Part shown: positions 24,884-35,533 of the stretch, in pieces
Position numbering within the stretch: position 1 is the first letter of the stretch
Layout: every line of letters starts with the position of its first letter
Assembly (NCBI RefSeq): GCF_019749295.1
Contig: NZ_JACWFG010000008.1
Coordinates: 248,001 to 312,000 of the forward strand
Reading direction: 5' to 3'
Length of the DNA: 64,000 bases
Source of the DNA: Neobacillus niacini
Lineage (GTDB): Bacteria; Bacillota; Bacilli; Bacillales; Cytobacillaceae
The notes under the pieces: generated by a model
What the model saw: the letters and a program-made list of their open reading frames with translations, nothing else
Databases searched by the model: none
Told to the model about the DNA's origin: nothing
Translations under genes and position numbers: made by a program

Positions 24884-27148
24884 ATGGTTAAGCGCAGTAG
24901 AATTATCGCTTTCCTATTAGTAGTTATACTATTAGGAAGTACAATGGGTGTAACATCAAAAGGTATATTAAAGGACATTAAACTAGGTTTGGACCTTCAA
25001 GGCGGCTTCGAAGTTTTGTATGAAGTTACACCAGCAAAAAAAGGTCAGGAAATTAACAAAGAAACGTTAGCTAGTACGGCTGAGGCATTAGATAGACGGA
25101 TTAATGTTCTTGGTGTTAGTGAACCGAATATTCAAATTGAAGGAGAAAATCGGATTCGTGTTCAGCTTGCCGGAGTAACGGATCAAAATGAAGCTCGTGA
25201 GATCTTATCAACGCAGGCAAACCTAACTTTCCGTGATGCCAATGACCGGGTTATGATGGACGGAGCCGATTTGGCGGAGAATGGTGCAAGCCAAACCTTT
25301 GATGAGAATGGAGCACCAAGTGTTTCATTGAAATTAAAGAGTGCTGATAAATTCAAAAAAGTTACTGAAGAAATTGTGAAAATGGCACCGAATAATTACT
25401 TGGTTATTTGGCTTGATTTCGAGGAAGGAAAGGATTCCTTCAAAACTGAAATTACAAAAGAAGACCCTAAATTTTTATCTGCACCAACGGTAAAAGAAAT
25501 TTTCAATCAAAACACCGTATCAATCGTAGGGAGCTTTACAGCAGAGGAAGCACAAGAGCTGGCATCACTTTTAAATGCTGGAGCGCTTCCTGTAAAGTTA
25601 ACCGAAGTATACTCTACTTCCGTTGGAGCTAAGTTTGGTGAACAGGCATTAAATGAAACCATCCTAGCAGGTATTATTGGGATAGCAATTATTTATATTT
25701 TCATGTTGGTTTACTATCGTTTTCCAGGATTTATTGCAACCATCACTTTATCCATTTATATCTATTTAGTTTTACTTGTTTTTGATTGGATGAATGGGGT
25801 TCTAACCTTACCGGGAATTGCCGCCCTTATATTAGGGGTCGGGATGGCAGTTGATGCTAACATTATTACCTATGAACGGATAAGAGAAGAGATTAAGGTT
25901 GGTAAATCAATTAAATCAGCCTTCCAAGCTGGAAGTAAGGGTTCTTTTACCTCCATTCTTGACTCAAACCTAACGACGATTTTAACAGCTGCGGTACTAT
26001 TCTACTTCGGGACAAGCTCGATTAAAGGATTTGCCACCATGCTTTTGGTGAGTATCTTATTAAGTTTCATTACAGCAGTTTTTGGTTCCCGCCTATTCTT
26101 AGGTTTATGGGTTAATAGTGGATTCTTAAACAAAAAGGCAGGCTGGTTTGGTGTAAAGAAATCTGCTATCAAGGACATTGCAGAAAATTTTGATACGCTT
26201 GACCTTCCAACCAGATGGGATCGATATGATTTTGTTAAGGTAAGAAAATTATTTTTCATGATATCTGGAGTCATTATTGCTATTGGATTAGTCCTAATTC
26301 TTGTATTCCGTCTGAATCTCTCCATTGATTTTTCAAGCGGTACGCGGATTGAAGTTTTATCCGACAAATCTTTAACAACGGAACAGGTTAAAGATGCTTT
26401 TGAGAAGCAAAATCTTGAAATAGATGATATTACTCTTTCCGGCGAAAACAATGAAGTTGCTTCTGCGCGGATGAAGGGGGTTTTATCGAAGGATGAAATT
26501 GCAGAGTTGAAATCTGCTTTTCATGATGAATTTGGTACTGACCCAAGTGTTAGTACGGTTTCTCCGACTGTAGGTAAGGAGTTAGCGAAAGATGGAATTA
26601 TCGCGTTAATCATTGCATCAATCGGAATCATTATTTATGTTACCATCCGTTTTGAGTTTGCAATGGCAGTTGCAGCAATTGCTTCTCTTCTTCACGATGC
26701 ATTCATCATGGTTGCCTTTTTCAGTATAGTACGCCTAGAAGTGGATTTAACCTTTATTGCAGCTGTCCTAACCATTATCGGTTATTCTATTAATGATACA
26801 ATCGTTACCTTCGACAGAATGCGTGAAAACTTAACAAAGAAGAAACGACTTAAAACCTTTGAAGATATAGCAGATGTTGTAAATATAAGTGTTCGTCAAA
26901 CGTTAACTCGCTCTGTAAATACAGTTTTTACAGTATTAATAACTGTTGTGGCAATGATTATCTTTGGAAGTGAATCTATCCTGAATTTCAACATTGCATT
27001 GCTCGTTGGATTAATTGCAGGGGTATACTCATCCATCTTTGTCGCTACTAATCTTTGGGTAGTTCTTAAAGCAAAAGAACTTAAGAAGAAGGGTACTATC
27101 AAGACTGTGAAAGAAAAGAGAAAGTACTCAGACGAGCCGCAAGTGTAA
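24884..27148 (+). CDS. secDF: Fused protein translocase subunit SecDF
   Basis: A 754-residue natural fusion of SecD and SecF as usual in Bacillus. It has twelve membrane helices, six per half, and large extracellular loops after helix 1 and helix 7. The conserved stretch LGLDLQGGFEVLYEV is present, as are the proton-relay regions GVGMAVDANIITYERIREE in SecD and GYSINDTIVTFDRMREN in SecF. It uses the proton gradient to assist late steps of Sec export. The ATG at 24884 follows AAGGAGG. Confidence 0.97.
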   Translation: MVKRSRIIAFLLVVILLGSTMGVTSKGILKDIKLGLDLQGGFEVLYEVTPAKKGQEINKETLASTAEALDRRINVLGVSEPNIQIEGENRIRVQLAGVTDQNEAREILSTQANLTFRDANDRVMMDGADLAENGASQTFDENGAPSVSLKLKSADKFKKVTEEIVKMAPNNYLVIWLDFEEGKDSFKTEITKEDPKFLSAPTVKEIFNQNTVSIVGSFTAEEAQELASLLNAGALPVKLTEVYSTSVGAKFGEQALNETILAGIIGIAIIYIFMLVYYRFPGFIATITLSIYIYLVLLVFDWMNGVLTLPGIAALILGVGMAVDANIITYERIREEIKVGKSIKSAFQAGSKGSFTSILDSNLTTILTAAVLFYFGTSSIKGFATMLLVSILLSFITAVFGSRLFLGLWVNSGFLNKKAGWFGVKKSAIKDIAENFDTLDLPTRWDRYDFVKVRKLFFMISGVIIAIGLVLILVFRLNLSIDFSSGTRIEVLSDKSLTTEQVKDAFEKQNLEIDDITLSGENNEVASARMKGVLSKDEIAELKSAFHDEFGTDPSVSTVSPTVGKELAKDGIIALIIASIGIIIYVTIRFEFAMAVAAIASLLHDAFIMVAFFSIVRLEVDLTFIAAVLTIIGYSINDTIVTFDRMRENLTKKKRLKTFEDIADVVNISVRQTLTRSVNTVFTVLITVVAMIIFGSESILNFNIALLVGLIAGVYSSIFVATNLWVVLKAKELKKKGTIKTVKEKRKYSDEPQV

Positions 27149-27155
27149 TCCTAGT

Positions 27156-27190
27156 AAACCGCAGAATACTCTGCGGTTTATTTTATTTCA
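27156..27190 (+). terminator. Intrinsic terminator of secDF
   Basis: Perfect AAACCGCAGA / TCTGCGGTTT arms with a 4-nt loop are followed by a T-rich tail. Confidence 0.9.
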
Positions 27191-27208
27191 AGTGGTAAAT
27201 TTCAATGA

Positions 27209-27237
27209 TTGAAAGCTAAACATCGCTCCTGTATAAT
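27209..27237 (+). promoter_or_regulatory. Sigma-A promoter of recJ-apt
   Basis: TTGAAA (27209-27214) and a consensus TATAAT (27232-27237) are 17 bp apart, 24 bp before the recJ start. Confidence 0.85.
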
Positions 27238-27260
27238 AGTAAAGTCTGAGGGGTGAACGC

Positions 27261-29615
27261 ATGTTAAAGTCGAAAACTAGATGGATTGTTCGTGAATCTG
27301 ATCAACAACTAGTAAAAACTCTCGAAAACGAATTGAAAATAACGCCGCTTGTGGCGTCGCTGCTTATCAACCGCGGATTAGATACCGTTGATTCTGCACG
27401 GTATTTTTTATTTGGAAAAGAGCAATTTCATGACCCTTTTCTATTAAAAGGCATGGATACAGCCGTTCATAGAATACGGCAGGCGATAGAAAACCAAGAA
27501 CCTATATTAATATTTGGAGATTATGACGCAGATGGTGTGAGCAGTACAACACTATTAATGCTTACCCTTAAGGATTTGGGTGCGAATGTCCAATTTTATA
27601 TTCCAAACCGTTTTACGGAAGGTTATGGACCAAATGAACCAGCCTTTCGAAGTGCGGCTGAATCAGGTGTAAAATTAATTATTACAGTAGATACAGGTAT
27701 TTCTGCTATACACGAAGCAGGTATCGCAAAGGAACTTGGCCTTGACTTAATCATCACGGATCACCATGAACCAGGTCCAGTTTTACCGGAAGCCTTAGCC
27801 ATTATTCATCCTAAATTGCCAGATAGTATCTATCCTTTCCGCGAGCTCGCCGGGGTTGGTGTGGCCTTTAAATTAGCTCATGCCCTCTACGGTGAACTGC
27901 CAGAGCATTTGTTGGAAATAGCTGTTATTGGTACCATTGCGGATTTGGTTTCATTAAAGGATGAAAACCGCCTAATAGCCAAAAAAGGCTTGGAAAAACT
28001 AAAAGTCACTAAAAATAAAGGCTTAAGAGCTATCTTAAAAGTAGCAGGTGTGGATCCTCTTAATATTAACGAAGAAACAATTGGCTTTACGCTGGCTCCT
28101 AGAATCAACGCTGTCGGCAGATTAGAAAATGCTGATATGGCGGTTGAGCTATTGCTTAGTGATGATCCCTATGAAGCTGAAAGTATGGCTCTAGAAATAG
28201 ATGAATTAAATAAAACAAGGCAGTCAATTGTCAACACCATTACACTGGAAGCCATTGAAGAAGTTGAAAATAACTTTCCAATAGATTCGAATTCTGTTCT
28301 AGTGATCGGTAAAGAGGGTTGGAATGCAGGGGTTATTGGTATCGTTGCCTCTAGATTGGTCGAAAAGTTTTACCGTCCTACCATTGTCCTTAGCTTTGAC
28401 CGGGAAAAAGGCTTGGCAAAAGGCTCAGCACGCAGTATTGAAGGTTTTGATTTGTTTAAGAATCTATCTGAATGCCGAGACATTCTCCCTCACTTTGGCG
28501 GACATCCAATGGCCGCTGGGATGACGCTGAATTTAGAAGATGTTTCAGAGCTTCGTCAAAGATTAAATCAATTGGCAAATGAGCAGCTGACGCCAGAAAA
28601 TTTTGTTCCCATTACCTTGCTTGATCACCAAATAAAGGTTGATGAAATCAATCTATCATCGTTAGATGAATTAAATCTTCTTGCTCCATTTGGAATGGAC
28701 AATCCTAAGCCGAAGGTTTTAATTCGTAATGTTCAAATATCTACAATGAGAAAGATTGGTTCTGAACAAAATCACTTGAAGGTTATGGTGAATGATAACG
28801 GGACTAACTTAGATGGAATTGGGTTTGGGCTTGGCCAGTTAGTTGACCATATTTCACCAGCTTCAAAAATTTCGATAATTGGTGAATTAGCCATTAATGA
28901 GTGGAATAATATCCGTAAACCACAAATTTTTATCCATGATGTTTCTGTAGAAACATGGCAATTATTCGATCATCGGGGTGTTAAACGTATTCATACAATG
29001 ATGAGTACGATTCCTAAGGAAAATCGAAAATACATTGTTTTTAACAAAGATCAGCTGGATAAAATCAATTCAGACTTTACAAGTGAGGTAATTCTTGTTC
29101 AAGATGAAGCAGAAGCAATGGCATTTGATACTCACAACGCTAATATCGTTCTTGTGGATTTGCCGCCATCAAAAGAATTGCTTTGTCACTTGTTTAATGG
29201 AAAACAACCAGCTCGAATCTATGCTTATTTCCAAAAGGAAAACAGTGATTTCTTTAGTACCATACCGACCAGAGATCATTTTAAATGGTTTTATGGTTTC
29301 TTATTGAAAAAAGGACCGATTGATTTAGGTCGTCATGGAGATGAAATTGCAAAGCACCGCGGCTGGTCTTCGGAAACTGTAACTTTTATGTCAAAGGTGT
29401 TTTCTGAACTAGATTTTGTTACAATAAACAATGGCTTTATAACTTTGAATAAACAATCACAAAAGCGTGACCTAACTGACTCGATGACCTACCAAACAAA
29501 ACAGGCTCAATATGCGCTCGAAAGAGATTTATTATTTTCGTCCTTTGGGCAATTAAAGAGTTGGTTTGACCAGGTTATTGAGCAATCAGTTAATATTGAG
29601 GAGGCAATTAAGTAA
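27261..29615 (+). CDS. recJ: Single-stranded DNA 5'-3' exonuclease RecJ
   Basis: A 784-residue DHH-family nuclease for recombination and mismatch repair. Seen: the metal motifs [13 protein letters not shown] and TDHHEPG, the DHHA1 region with [10 protein letters not shown], an OB-fold region, and the extra C-terminal domain typical of Bacillus RecJ (about 570-784). The stop overlaps the apt start (TAATG), so the two genes are coupled. Confidence 0.96.
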   Translation: MLKSKTRWIVRESDQQLVKTLENELKITPLVASLLINRGLDTVDSARYFLFGKEQFHDPFLLKGMDTAVHRIRQAIENQEPILIFGDYDADGVSSTTLLMLTLKDLGANVQFYIPNRFTEGYGPNEPAFRSAAESGVKLIITVDTGISAIHEAGIAKELGLDLIITDHHEPGPVLPEALAIIHPKLPDSIYPFRELAGVGVAFKLAHALYGELPEHLLEIAVIGTIADLVSLKDENRLIAKKGLEKLKVTKNKGLRAILKVAGVDPLNINEETIGFTLAPRINAVGRLENADMAVELLLSDDPYEAESMALEIDELNKTRQSIVNTITLEAIEEVENNFPIDSNSVLVIGKEGWNAGVIGIVASRLVEKFYRPTIVLSFDREKGLAKGSARSIEGFDLFKNLSECRDILPHFGGHPMAAGMTLNLEDVSELRQRLNQLANEQLTPENFVPITLLDHQIKVDEINLSSLDELNLLAPFGMDNPKPKVLIRNVQISTMRKIGSEQNHLKVMVNDNGTNLDGIGFGLGQLVDHISPASKISIIGELAINEWNNIRKPQIFIHDVSVETWQLFDHRGVKRIHTMMSTIPKENRKYIVFNKDQLDKINSDFTSEVILVQDEAEAMAFDTHNANIVLVDLPPSKELLCHLFNGKQPARIYAYFQKENSDFFSTIPTRDHFKWFYGFLLKKGPIDLGRHGDEIAKHRGWSSETVTFMSKVFSELDFVTINNGFITLNKQSQKRDLTDSMTYQTKQAQYALERDLLFSSFGQLKSWFDQVIEQSVNIEEAIK

Positions 29616-30127
29616 TGGACTTAAAGCAATTTATAGCAATCGTACCGGATTACCCAAAACCAGGAATCACTTTTAAGGATATAACTCCATTAATGAACGA
29701 TGGGGAAGCGTATAAGTACGCAACAGACCAAATTGTAGCTTTTGCGAAAGATAAACAAATAGATTTAATTGTTGGTCCAGAAGCAAGAGGCTTTATTATT
29801 GGCTGCCCTGTATCGTACGCGCTTGGAATTGGCTTTGCACCTGTTCGTAAGGAAGGCAAGCTTCCTCGTGAAACCGTTAAAGTCAGCTACGGATTGGAAT
29901 ATGGAAGCGACGTTTTAACCATTCATAAGGACGCAATCAAACCAGGGCAGCGAGTTCTTATAACTGATGATTTGTTAGCAACAGGCGGAACGATTGATGC
30001 AACGATTCAATTAGTTGAACAGCTTGGCGGTGTGGTTGCTGGAATTGCTTTCTTAGTTGAATTAACCTACCTCGAAGGCCGTAAGAAACTTGAAGGCTAC
30101 GACATCATGACGTTGATGAACTATTAA
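29615..30127 (+). CDS. apt: Adenine phosphoribosyltransferase
   Basis: A 170-residue purine-salvage enzyme that makes AMP from adenine and PRPP. The PRPP-binding motif [13 protein letters not shown] and the N-terminal adenine-binding region with [15 protein letters not shown] are present. Length matches the family. It shares one base with the recJ stop and ends at a hairpin terminator before relA. Confidence 0.97.
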   Translation: MDLKQFIAIVPDYPKPGITFKDITPLMNDGEAYKYATDQIVAFAKDKQIDLIVGPEARGFIIGCPVSYALGIGFAPVRKEGKLPRETVKVSYGLEYGSDVLTIHKDAIKPGQRVLITDDLLATGGTIDATIQLVEQLGGVVAGIAFLVELTYLEGRKKLEGYDIMTLMNY

Positions 30128-30134
30128 TAGTGAG

Positions 30135-30166
30135 GAGGGCACTCGTAACTGAGTGCTCTCTTGTTA
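30135..30166 (+). terminator. Intrinsic terminator of recJ-apt
   Basis: GAGGGCACTC / GAGTGCTCTC arms with one G-T pair and a 6-nt loop are followed by TTGTT. The rest of the 225-bp gap to relA is AT-rich with no gene; promoter-like boxes there are weak. Confidence 0.8.
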
Positions 30167-30352
30167 TAAGAAGAGAATTGCTATTTTTTATTATATTTCG
30201 ACACTTTTTTCTTAAAATACAGTAAAATAAGTATCAATCCCTTTACATCCGAGCTTTTTTTTTCGATAATAGTAACATTCATTAGTAACTTGTTTAGATA
30301 GTGAAACATTTAATAATAAATAAAAATATGAGATGAAAAATAAGGTGATTTT

Positions 30353-32548
30353 ATGGCGAACGATCAAGTGCTAACCGCCGAACAAGTCATCGACAAGACG
30401 AGGGTCTATTTAAACGAGGAGCATTGTGAATTTGTAAAAAAAGCGTACGAATTCGCAAAACACTCTCATCGTGAACAATATAGAAAATCTGGGGAGCCTT
30501 ACATTATTCATCCTATTCAAGTTGCTGGAATTCTAGCGGATTTGGAGATGGATCCTGAAACGGTTGCCGCTGGTTTTCTCCATGATGTTGTTGAAGACAC
30601 AGATGTCACCTTAATGGACATCGAGAGTGAATTTAATGACGAAGTGGCCATGCTTGTCGACGGGGTTACGAAATTAGGAAAAATTAAATATAAATCACAC
30701 GAGGAACAGCAGGCAGAAAACCACAGGAAAATGTTTGTGGCGATGGCTCAGGATATCCGCGTTATTTTGATAAAGCTTGCTGATCGTTTGCATAATATGA
30801 GGACGCTTAAGCACCTTCCTGTTGAGAAACAGCGCCGGATTTCAAATGAAACACTTGAAATCTTTGCACCTTTGGCCCATCGTCTTGGTATTTCTAAGAT
30901 TAAGTGGGAGTTGGAGGATACTGCATTAAGATACTTAAATCCACAGCAATATTACCGGATTGTGAACTTGATGAAAAAGAAACGTGCAGAACGGGAGCAA
31001 TACTTAGTCGATGTAATGGACGAGGTCCGTGACAGAATGAAAGAAGTGTCCATTAATGCGGAGCTTAATGGAAGACCTAAACATATCTATAGCATTTACC
31101 GTAAAATGGTTCAGCAGAATAAACAGTTCAGCGAGATTTATGATTTACTAGCTGTACGAATTGTCGTAAACAGTATCAAGGATTGCTATGCTGTATTAGG
31201 AATCATTCATACCTGCTGGAAGCCAATGCCTGGGCGTTTTAAGGACTATATTGCGATGCCGAAGCCTAATATGTACCAGTCTCTTCATACAACAGTGATA
31301 GGTCCTAAGGGTGATCCGCTAGAGGTTCAAATTCGGACTTCTGAGATGCACAGAATTGCAGAGTTCGGGATTGCGGCACACTGGGCGTATAAAGAAGGGA
31401 AAGCTCTTAGTGATACAACTTCTTATGAGCAAAAGCTGACTTGGTTTAGAGAAATCCTTGAATTCCAAAATGACACTGCGAACGCTGAAGAATTTATGGA
31501 ATCATTAAAAATTGACTTATTCTCTGATATGGTATTTGTTTTTACTCCAAAAGGAGATGTGATTGAATTACCGTCCGGTTCTGTACCAATTGATTTTGCT
31601 TATCGAATTCACTCAGAAATCGGTAATAAAACGATAGGGGCAAAAGTGAACGGGAAAATGGTTACGCTGGATTATCGACTTAAGACAGGTGACATTATCG
31701 AAATTCTTACATCGAAGCATTCTTATGGACCAAGTCAAGACTGGTTAAAGCTTGCACAAACATCACAGGCAAAAAATAAGATTCGTGCATTCTTTAAGAA
31801 GCAGCGACGAGATGAAAATGTCGATAAAGGAAAGGAACTTGTCGAAAAAGAAATCCGTGCAATGGAATTTGATTTAAAAGAAATCTTAACTGCCGATAAT
31901 CTGAAAAAGGTAGCTGAAAAGTTTAATTTTGCCAATGAAGACGATATGTATGCAGCGGTCGGCTATAATGGTGTTACCGCACTGCAGGTAGCTAATCGTT
32001 TAACCGAAAAATGGCGGAAAAAGCGTGATCAGGAGCAATCAGCAACCATTACAAACGCCATTTCAGATATGAAATCTTTCCCATCTACGAAAAAGAGGGA
32101 GTCTGGTGTTCGTGTTGCTGGAATTGATAATTTGTTAATCCGCTTATCAAGATGCTGCAACCCTGTTCCAGGAGACGAAATTGTCGGTTTCATTACTAAA
32201 GGCCGCGGTGTTTCTGTTCACCGAGCTGATTGTACCAATATTGATTCTAATGACGCCCAAACCAGGTTAATTCCTGTTGAGTGGGAATCCTCCTTAAATG
32301 ACCGGAAAGAGTATAATGTGGATATTGAGATTAGCGGTTATGACCGCCGAGGTTTACTGAATGAGGTCCTTCAGGCTGTAAACGAGACAAAGACCAATAT
32401 CTCAGCTGTTTCTGGGCGATCTGACCGTAATAAAATGGCGACGATTATTATGTCAATTGCCATTCACAACGTTAGTCACCTGCAGCGGGTTGTTGAACGG
32501 ATTAAACAGATACCAGATATCTATTCCGTTCGCCGGATTATGAATTAA
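30353..32548 (+). CDS. relA: Bifunctional (p)ppGpp synthetase/hydrolase Rel
   Basis: A 731-residue long RSH protein. Its domains are the hydrolase HD domain (FLHDVVEDT, about 77-85), the synthetase domain ([11 protein letters not shown]), TGS ([15 protein letters not shown]), the conserved-cysteine segment ([14 protein letters not shown]) and a C-terminal ACT domain. It makes and degrades the stringent-response alarmone on stalled ribosomes. Both active sites look intact. dtd follows 11 bp later, the usual arrangement. Confidence 0.97.
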   Translation: MANDQVLTAEQVIDKTRVYLNEEHCEFVKKAYEFAKHSHREQYRKSGEPYIIHPIQVAGILADLEMDPETVAAGFLHDVVEDTDVTLMDIESEFNDEVAMLVDGVTKLGKIKYKSHEEQQAENHRKMFVAMAQDIRVILIKLADRLHNMRTLKHLPVEKQRRISNETLEIFAPLAHRLGISKIKWELEDTALRYLNPQQYYRIVNLMKKKRAEREQYLVDVMDEVRDRMKEVSINAELNGRPKHIYSIYRKMVQQNKQFSEIYDLLAVRIVVNSIKDCYAVLGIIHTCWKPMPGRFKDYIAMPKPNMYQSLHTTVIGPKGDPLEVQIRTSEMHRIAEFGIAAHWAYKEGKALSDTTSYEQKLTWFREILEFQNDTANAEEFMESLKIDLFSDMVFVFTPKGDVIELPSGSVPIDFAYRIHSEIGNKTIGAKVNGKMVTLDYRLKTGDIIEILTSKHSYGPSQDWLKLAQTSQAKNKIRAFFKKQRRDENVDKGKELVEKEIRAMEFDLKEILTADNLKKVAEKFNFANEDDMYAAVGYNGVTALQVANRLTEKWRKKRDQEQSATITNAISDMKSFPSTKKRESGVRVAGIDNLLIRLSRCCNPVPGDEIVGFITKGRGVSVHRADCTNIDSNDAQTRLIPVEWESSLNDRKEYNVDIEISGYDRRGLLNEVLQAVNETKTNISAVSGRSDRNKMATIIMSIAIHNVSHLQRVVERIKQIPDIYSVRRIMN

Positions 32549-32559
32549 GGAGCTTTGAT

Positions 32560-33003
32560 ATGCGAGTTGTGGTACAGCGCAGTAAGAATGCAAAGGTAAC
32601 GGTAAACGGAGAAATTACAGGCCAGATTTCTAAGGGACTCGTCCTTCTTGTCGGTGTGACACATGATGATAAAGAAGAGGACGCAGTCTTCTTGGCTGAT
32701 AAAATTGCAAATTTGCGGATTTTTGAAGACGATGCTGGAAAGATGAATTTATCATTATTAGATGTTGGCGGTGAAATTCTTTCTGTTTCTCAATTCACCT
32801 TGTATGGTGATTGCCGCAAAGGGAGAAGACCTAATTTCATGGAAGCCGCAAGACCGGAGCAGGCCAATCAACTTTATGAGAGATTTAATTCTTTATTACG
32901 TAAAAAAGATATCAAGGTTGAAACAGGGATCTTTGGTGCGATGATGGATGTTGAATTAATCAATGATGGCCCCGTGACATTAATTGTAGAGAGTAAAGGA
33001 TGA
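32560..33003 (+). CDS. dtd: D-aminoacyl-tRNA deacylase
   Basis: A 147-residue DTD-family protein that hydrolyses D-aminoacyl-tRNAs and mischarged glycyl-tRNA(Ala). The signature motifs SQFTLYGD and the GP of [11 protein letters not shown] form the chiral proofreading site. It is translated from AAGGAGC and forms a unit with relA. Confidence 0.97.
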   Translation: MRVVVQRSKNAKVTVNGEITGQISKGLVLLVGVTHDDKEEDAVFLADKIANLRIFEDDAGKMNLSLLDVGGEILSVSQFTLYGDCRKGRRPNFMEAARPEQANQLYERFNSLLRKKDIKVETGIFGAMMDVELINDGPVTLIVESKG

Positions 33004-33042
33004 AAAATGCTTGGCACTTTAATAGCTGCCAAGCATTTTTTT
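33003..33042. terminator. Bidirectional terminator between dtd and the amidase
   Basis: AAAAATGCTTGGC / GCCAAGCATTTTT arms form a 13-bp stem with T runs on both strands between convergent stops. Confidence 0.92.
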
Positions 33043-34783
33043 ATTGTTCTTTAAAGTATCTAGCTAATCCGTTATAGATTCCACTTGCTGCATTTTCTTG
33101 AAATTGCCCAGAATTTAATGTCATTTCTTCGGCTGAATTACTTAGGTAGCCCAATTCCATAAGTACTGCCGCTCTTTGATTTTCACGAACGACATGGTAA
33201 TCACCAGAACGGACACCACGACTTTTTAGCCTGGTCTGAGAATTGGCTCCATTATAAACATACTCAGCAAGTTTCTTTTGATATGAATGATAGTAGTAGC
33301 CTGTCATCCCGCGTATGCTTCGGTCCAGGTTACTATCATAATGTAAGCTGATAAAGGCATCAGACTGATGAACACTGGCCAGCCTTACCCTGGATGGAAG
33401 CGGAAGATACGAATCATTACTTCGTGTCAGAAGTACATTTGCCCCCGCAGCTTTTAGCTTATCAGATAAAAGCTGAGCCGTTCTTAGCGTAAGTTCTTTT
33501 TCTAGTGTACCACTTGCGCCAGTCGCGCCATTGTCAATCCCTCCATGCCCAGGATCAATGACAATGGTCTTATATTTTAGATGACCAGCTGCCCCTTGTT
33601 TTTCAATACCTGGCCCTTTGCCATTAGTTGTTACAAGCCAGCCTGCAATAAATCCATTTGTACCGTTTGACAATTTTATTTCATACCAATCATTTTCGAC
33701 ACTTATAATTGGAAAGGACTCTCCTTCTTTTGCTCTTTGAACAACATTCGATTGGGTAGTAGGGTCCTTTCTAATATTGGTGCCGCTATGTAAGATTGTT
33801 ACCTTGCTATCTTTGGCAATTTGGCTCGATTTCACATTATCCTTATTAAAATACCAGCCGGCCGCCCAGCCTATATTTCCAGGTTGAAATTCGATTTTAA
33901 CCCAATCGTTCACTTCTTCAAGAATGGTGAACTTTTGGCCCTTAGAGACGGAACCGATAATTTCAGAATTTAAGGAAGAACTTTGACGAACGCTGAGATT
34001 GCTGGCTGTCACTGTCCCAATACTTTCAGCTTTGCTGCTTTGCTGACTTTGAGACCCCATTTGAACAAAATCACTGCTTACCCATGCGCGTTGACCTGAG
34101 TACTTAATTTCCAGCCAATTATTCTTTTTTGAAAAAACAGTAATGGATGTCCCTTTTGATATTTTTCCGATAACAGAACCTGTGTTGGATGGTTCTTTTC
34201 GAATATTTAAAGTATCTGTGACAATACCGCTTCCGATGGATTTACTATTATTTTCTTCTTTTATTGAATTATTGCTATTACTAGTTTTACTATCAATATA
34301 TTCTCGTGCAACCCAGCCTTCGCCAATTGCTGCAGAGATTTTCAGCCAGTTTTCATTTTCCTCGAGAATAGAGACGGCTTGTCCCATATTTAAGGAACCT
34401 ATGATACGGAAGCTTATTCCTGGCCCCGAACGCACTCGTAACTGATCAGTATTGGCTTGGGCAGTCATTTTTTTTGAATTGCTAGATTTGCTGGCAGTTG
34501 ATCCGCTAGAGGATCTCGTGACAACCCAGTTGGCCACCCAGCCTGTTTTCGCAGCTGAAAGCTGGATTTGTATCCAATCTCCCTTTTCCTTAATTATGCT
34601 ATATTTTTCGCCCTTTTTTACTTGCTTTACAAGCTGATAGCTTAAGCTTGGACCACTGCGGATGTTTACCGAATCCTCTGAGATGGTAACTGAATCGTTT
34701 GCAGCCACCCCGCTATTTTGAGGGGGAAAAACGGCAAAATACAGCGTAAGACAAACTATCAGAAGTAAGATTCTCCTAATCAT
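33041..34783 (-). CDS. yrvJ: N-acetylmuramoyl-L-alanine amidase with five SH3b domains
   Basis: A 580-residue secreted wall hydrolase. It has a signal peptide (about 1-27), five bacterial SH3 domains in tandem (about 28-390, each with a [LV][NRS][IV]R core and a GWV/GFIAGW end) and a C-terminal Amidase_3 domain (about 400-578). Zinc ligands are seen in DPGHGG, LEKELT and SLHYDS, and the catalytic Glu in LMELGYLSN. The SH3b domains probably bind the peptidoglycan cross-bridge. The position after dtd matches B. subtilis yrvJ. Confidence 0.93.
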   Translation of the reverse strand: MIRRILLLIVCLTLYFAVFPPQNSGVAANDSVTISEDSVNIRSGPSLSYQLVKQVKKGEKYSIIKEKGDWIQIQLSAAKTGWVANWVVTRSSSGSTASKSSNSKKMTAQANTDQLRVRSGPGISFRIIGSLNMGQAVSILEENENWLKISAAIGEGWVAREYIDSKTSNSNNSIKEENNSKSIGSGIVTDTLNIRKEPSNTGSVIGKISKGTSITVFSKKNNWLEIKYSGQRAWVSSDFVQMGSQSQQSSKAESIGTVTASNLSVRQSSSLNSEIIGSVSKGQKFTILEEVNDWVKIEFQPGNIGWAAGWYFNKDNVKSSQIAKDSKVTILHSGTNIRKDPTTQSNVVQRAKEGESFPIISVENDWYEIKLSNGTNGFIAGWLVTTNGKGPGIEKQGAAGHLKYKTIVIDPGHGGIDNGATGASGTLEKELTLRTAQLLSDKLKAAGANVLLTRSNDSYLPLPSRVRLASVHQSDAFISLHYDSNLDRSIRGMTGYYYHSYQKKLAEYVYNGANSQTRLKSRGVRSGDYHVVRENQRAAVLMELGYLSNSAEEMTLNSGQFQENAASGIYNGLARYFKEQ

Positions 34784-34827
34784 CCTCTCTCTCCCTTCGT
34801 AATATCTTTCATTTTATCGTAAAAGGA

Positions 34828-34845
34828 TAAGGAAATCATTCCTTA
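34828..34845. promoter_or_regulatory. Short inverted repeat in the amidase/yrzK divergent region
   Basis: TAAGGAA / TTCCTTA with a 4-base spacer lies about 45 bp upstream of the amidase start and could be a regulator site. No known motif was recognised. Confidence 0.35.
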
Positions 34846-34949
34846 AATGTAAAATATCTACTATTTTAAAAATCTTCAAGCACATGTAAGTTTTTGCGAT
34901 CAATGGAAATAATAAGAACTATAGTGAGTATGATACGAGGTGATGGGTG

Positions 34950-35126
34950 ATGAGATCGAGCGATAAAGGAAATAGCGTCCAATCTATGGACAGCAGGCTT
35001 TTCGGTGTTGATTTTCATGATTTTATTCAAAGTGAACAGCATAATACGACGTTTGAGCTTGCCTCCGAATTTGGATTAACGATCGGCGATGTTAGAAAGT
35101 TGAAAAAACATTTAGAAAGATCATAA
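34950..35126 (+). CDS. yrzK: Small helix-turn-helix-like protein YrzK
   Basis: A 58-residue ORF behind GAGGTGAT. The C-terminal half (TTFELASEFGLTIGDVRKLKKHLERS) reads as a helix-turn-helix segment. Its position between the amidase gene and hisS is that of B. subtilis yrzK. Function unknown. The stop lies just before the hisS promoter. Confidence 0.7.
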   Translation: MRSSDKGNSVQSMDSRLFGVDFHDFIQSEQHNTTFELASEFGLTIGDVRKLKKHLERS

Positions 35127-35133
35127 TTCCTTC

Positions 35134-35162
35134 TTGACATTGGATTCAATGCTCCGTAATAT
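35134..35162 (+). promoter_or_regulatory. Sigma-A promoter of hisS-aspS
   Basis: TTGACA (35134-35139) and TAATAT (35157-35162) are 17 bp apart, immediately upstream of the T-box leader. Confidence 0.75.
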
Positions 35163-35168
35163 TATATA

Positions 35169-35484
35169 AATAAAATACATGGCTATAACCAATGATGGAG
35201 CATAGTAATTAAGGTGAAGCATGGCAAGAGAGGAAATGCCCTGGGCTGAAAGCATTTCTACATGGTACTTAATGAATGAACACTCCGTAGGCTTCTCTCT
35301 GAAAAAGGATACTTTAGTTGGAATAATTCCACTTCTGTCCACCTCTACTAGGAGAAGAACGTATGCAGGCGTTAACTGTAAAAGAGGAAGTGCATAGAGT
35401 GTTTATGCCTTCAACTAGGGTGGCACCGCGGGAATATAACTCTCGTCCCTTGTATTTATTACAAGGGACGGGAGTTTTTTGTTT
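35169..35484 (+). ncRNA. T-box leader of hisS-aspS, histidine specifier
   Basis: The conserved T-box AGGGTGGCACCGCGGG lies at about 35417-35432. The terminator hairpin GTCCCTTGTA / TACAAGGGAC with TTTTTT follows at 35446-35484. In stem I an AGTA motif (about 35211) faces GAACAC, which gives CAC (35281-35283, His) as specifier codon. Uncharged tRNA(His) would bind and stabilise the antiterminator, raising hisS-aspS transcription. Confidence 0.92.
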
Positions 35485-35533
35485 TTATAGACTGTTTTAC
35501 ATAAAAAAGTAACCGTAAGGAGGAAATACTGTT

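Noticed and set aside
35121-35342. - strand ORF of 73 residues upstream of hisS
   Set aside because: It lies across the hisS promoter and T-box stem I, whose conserved RNA features explain the sequence.
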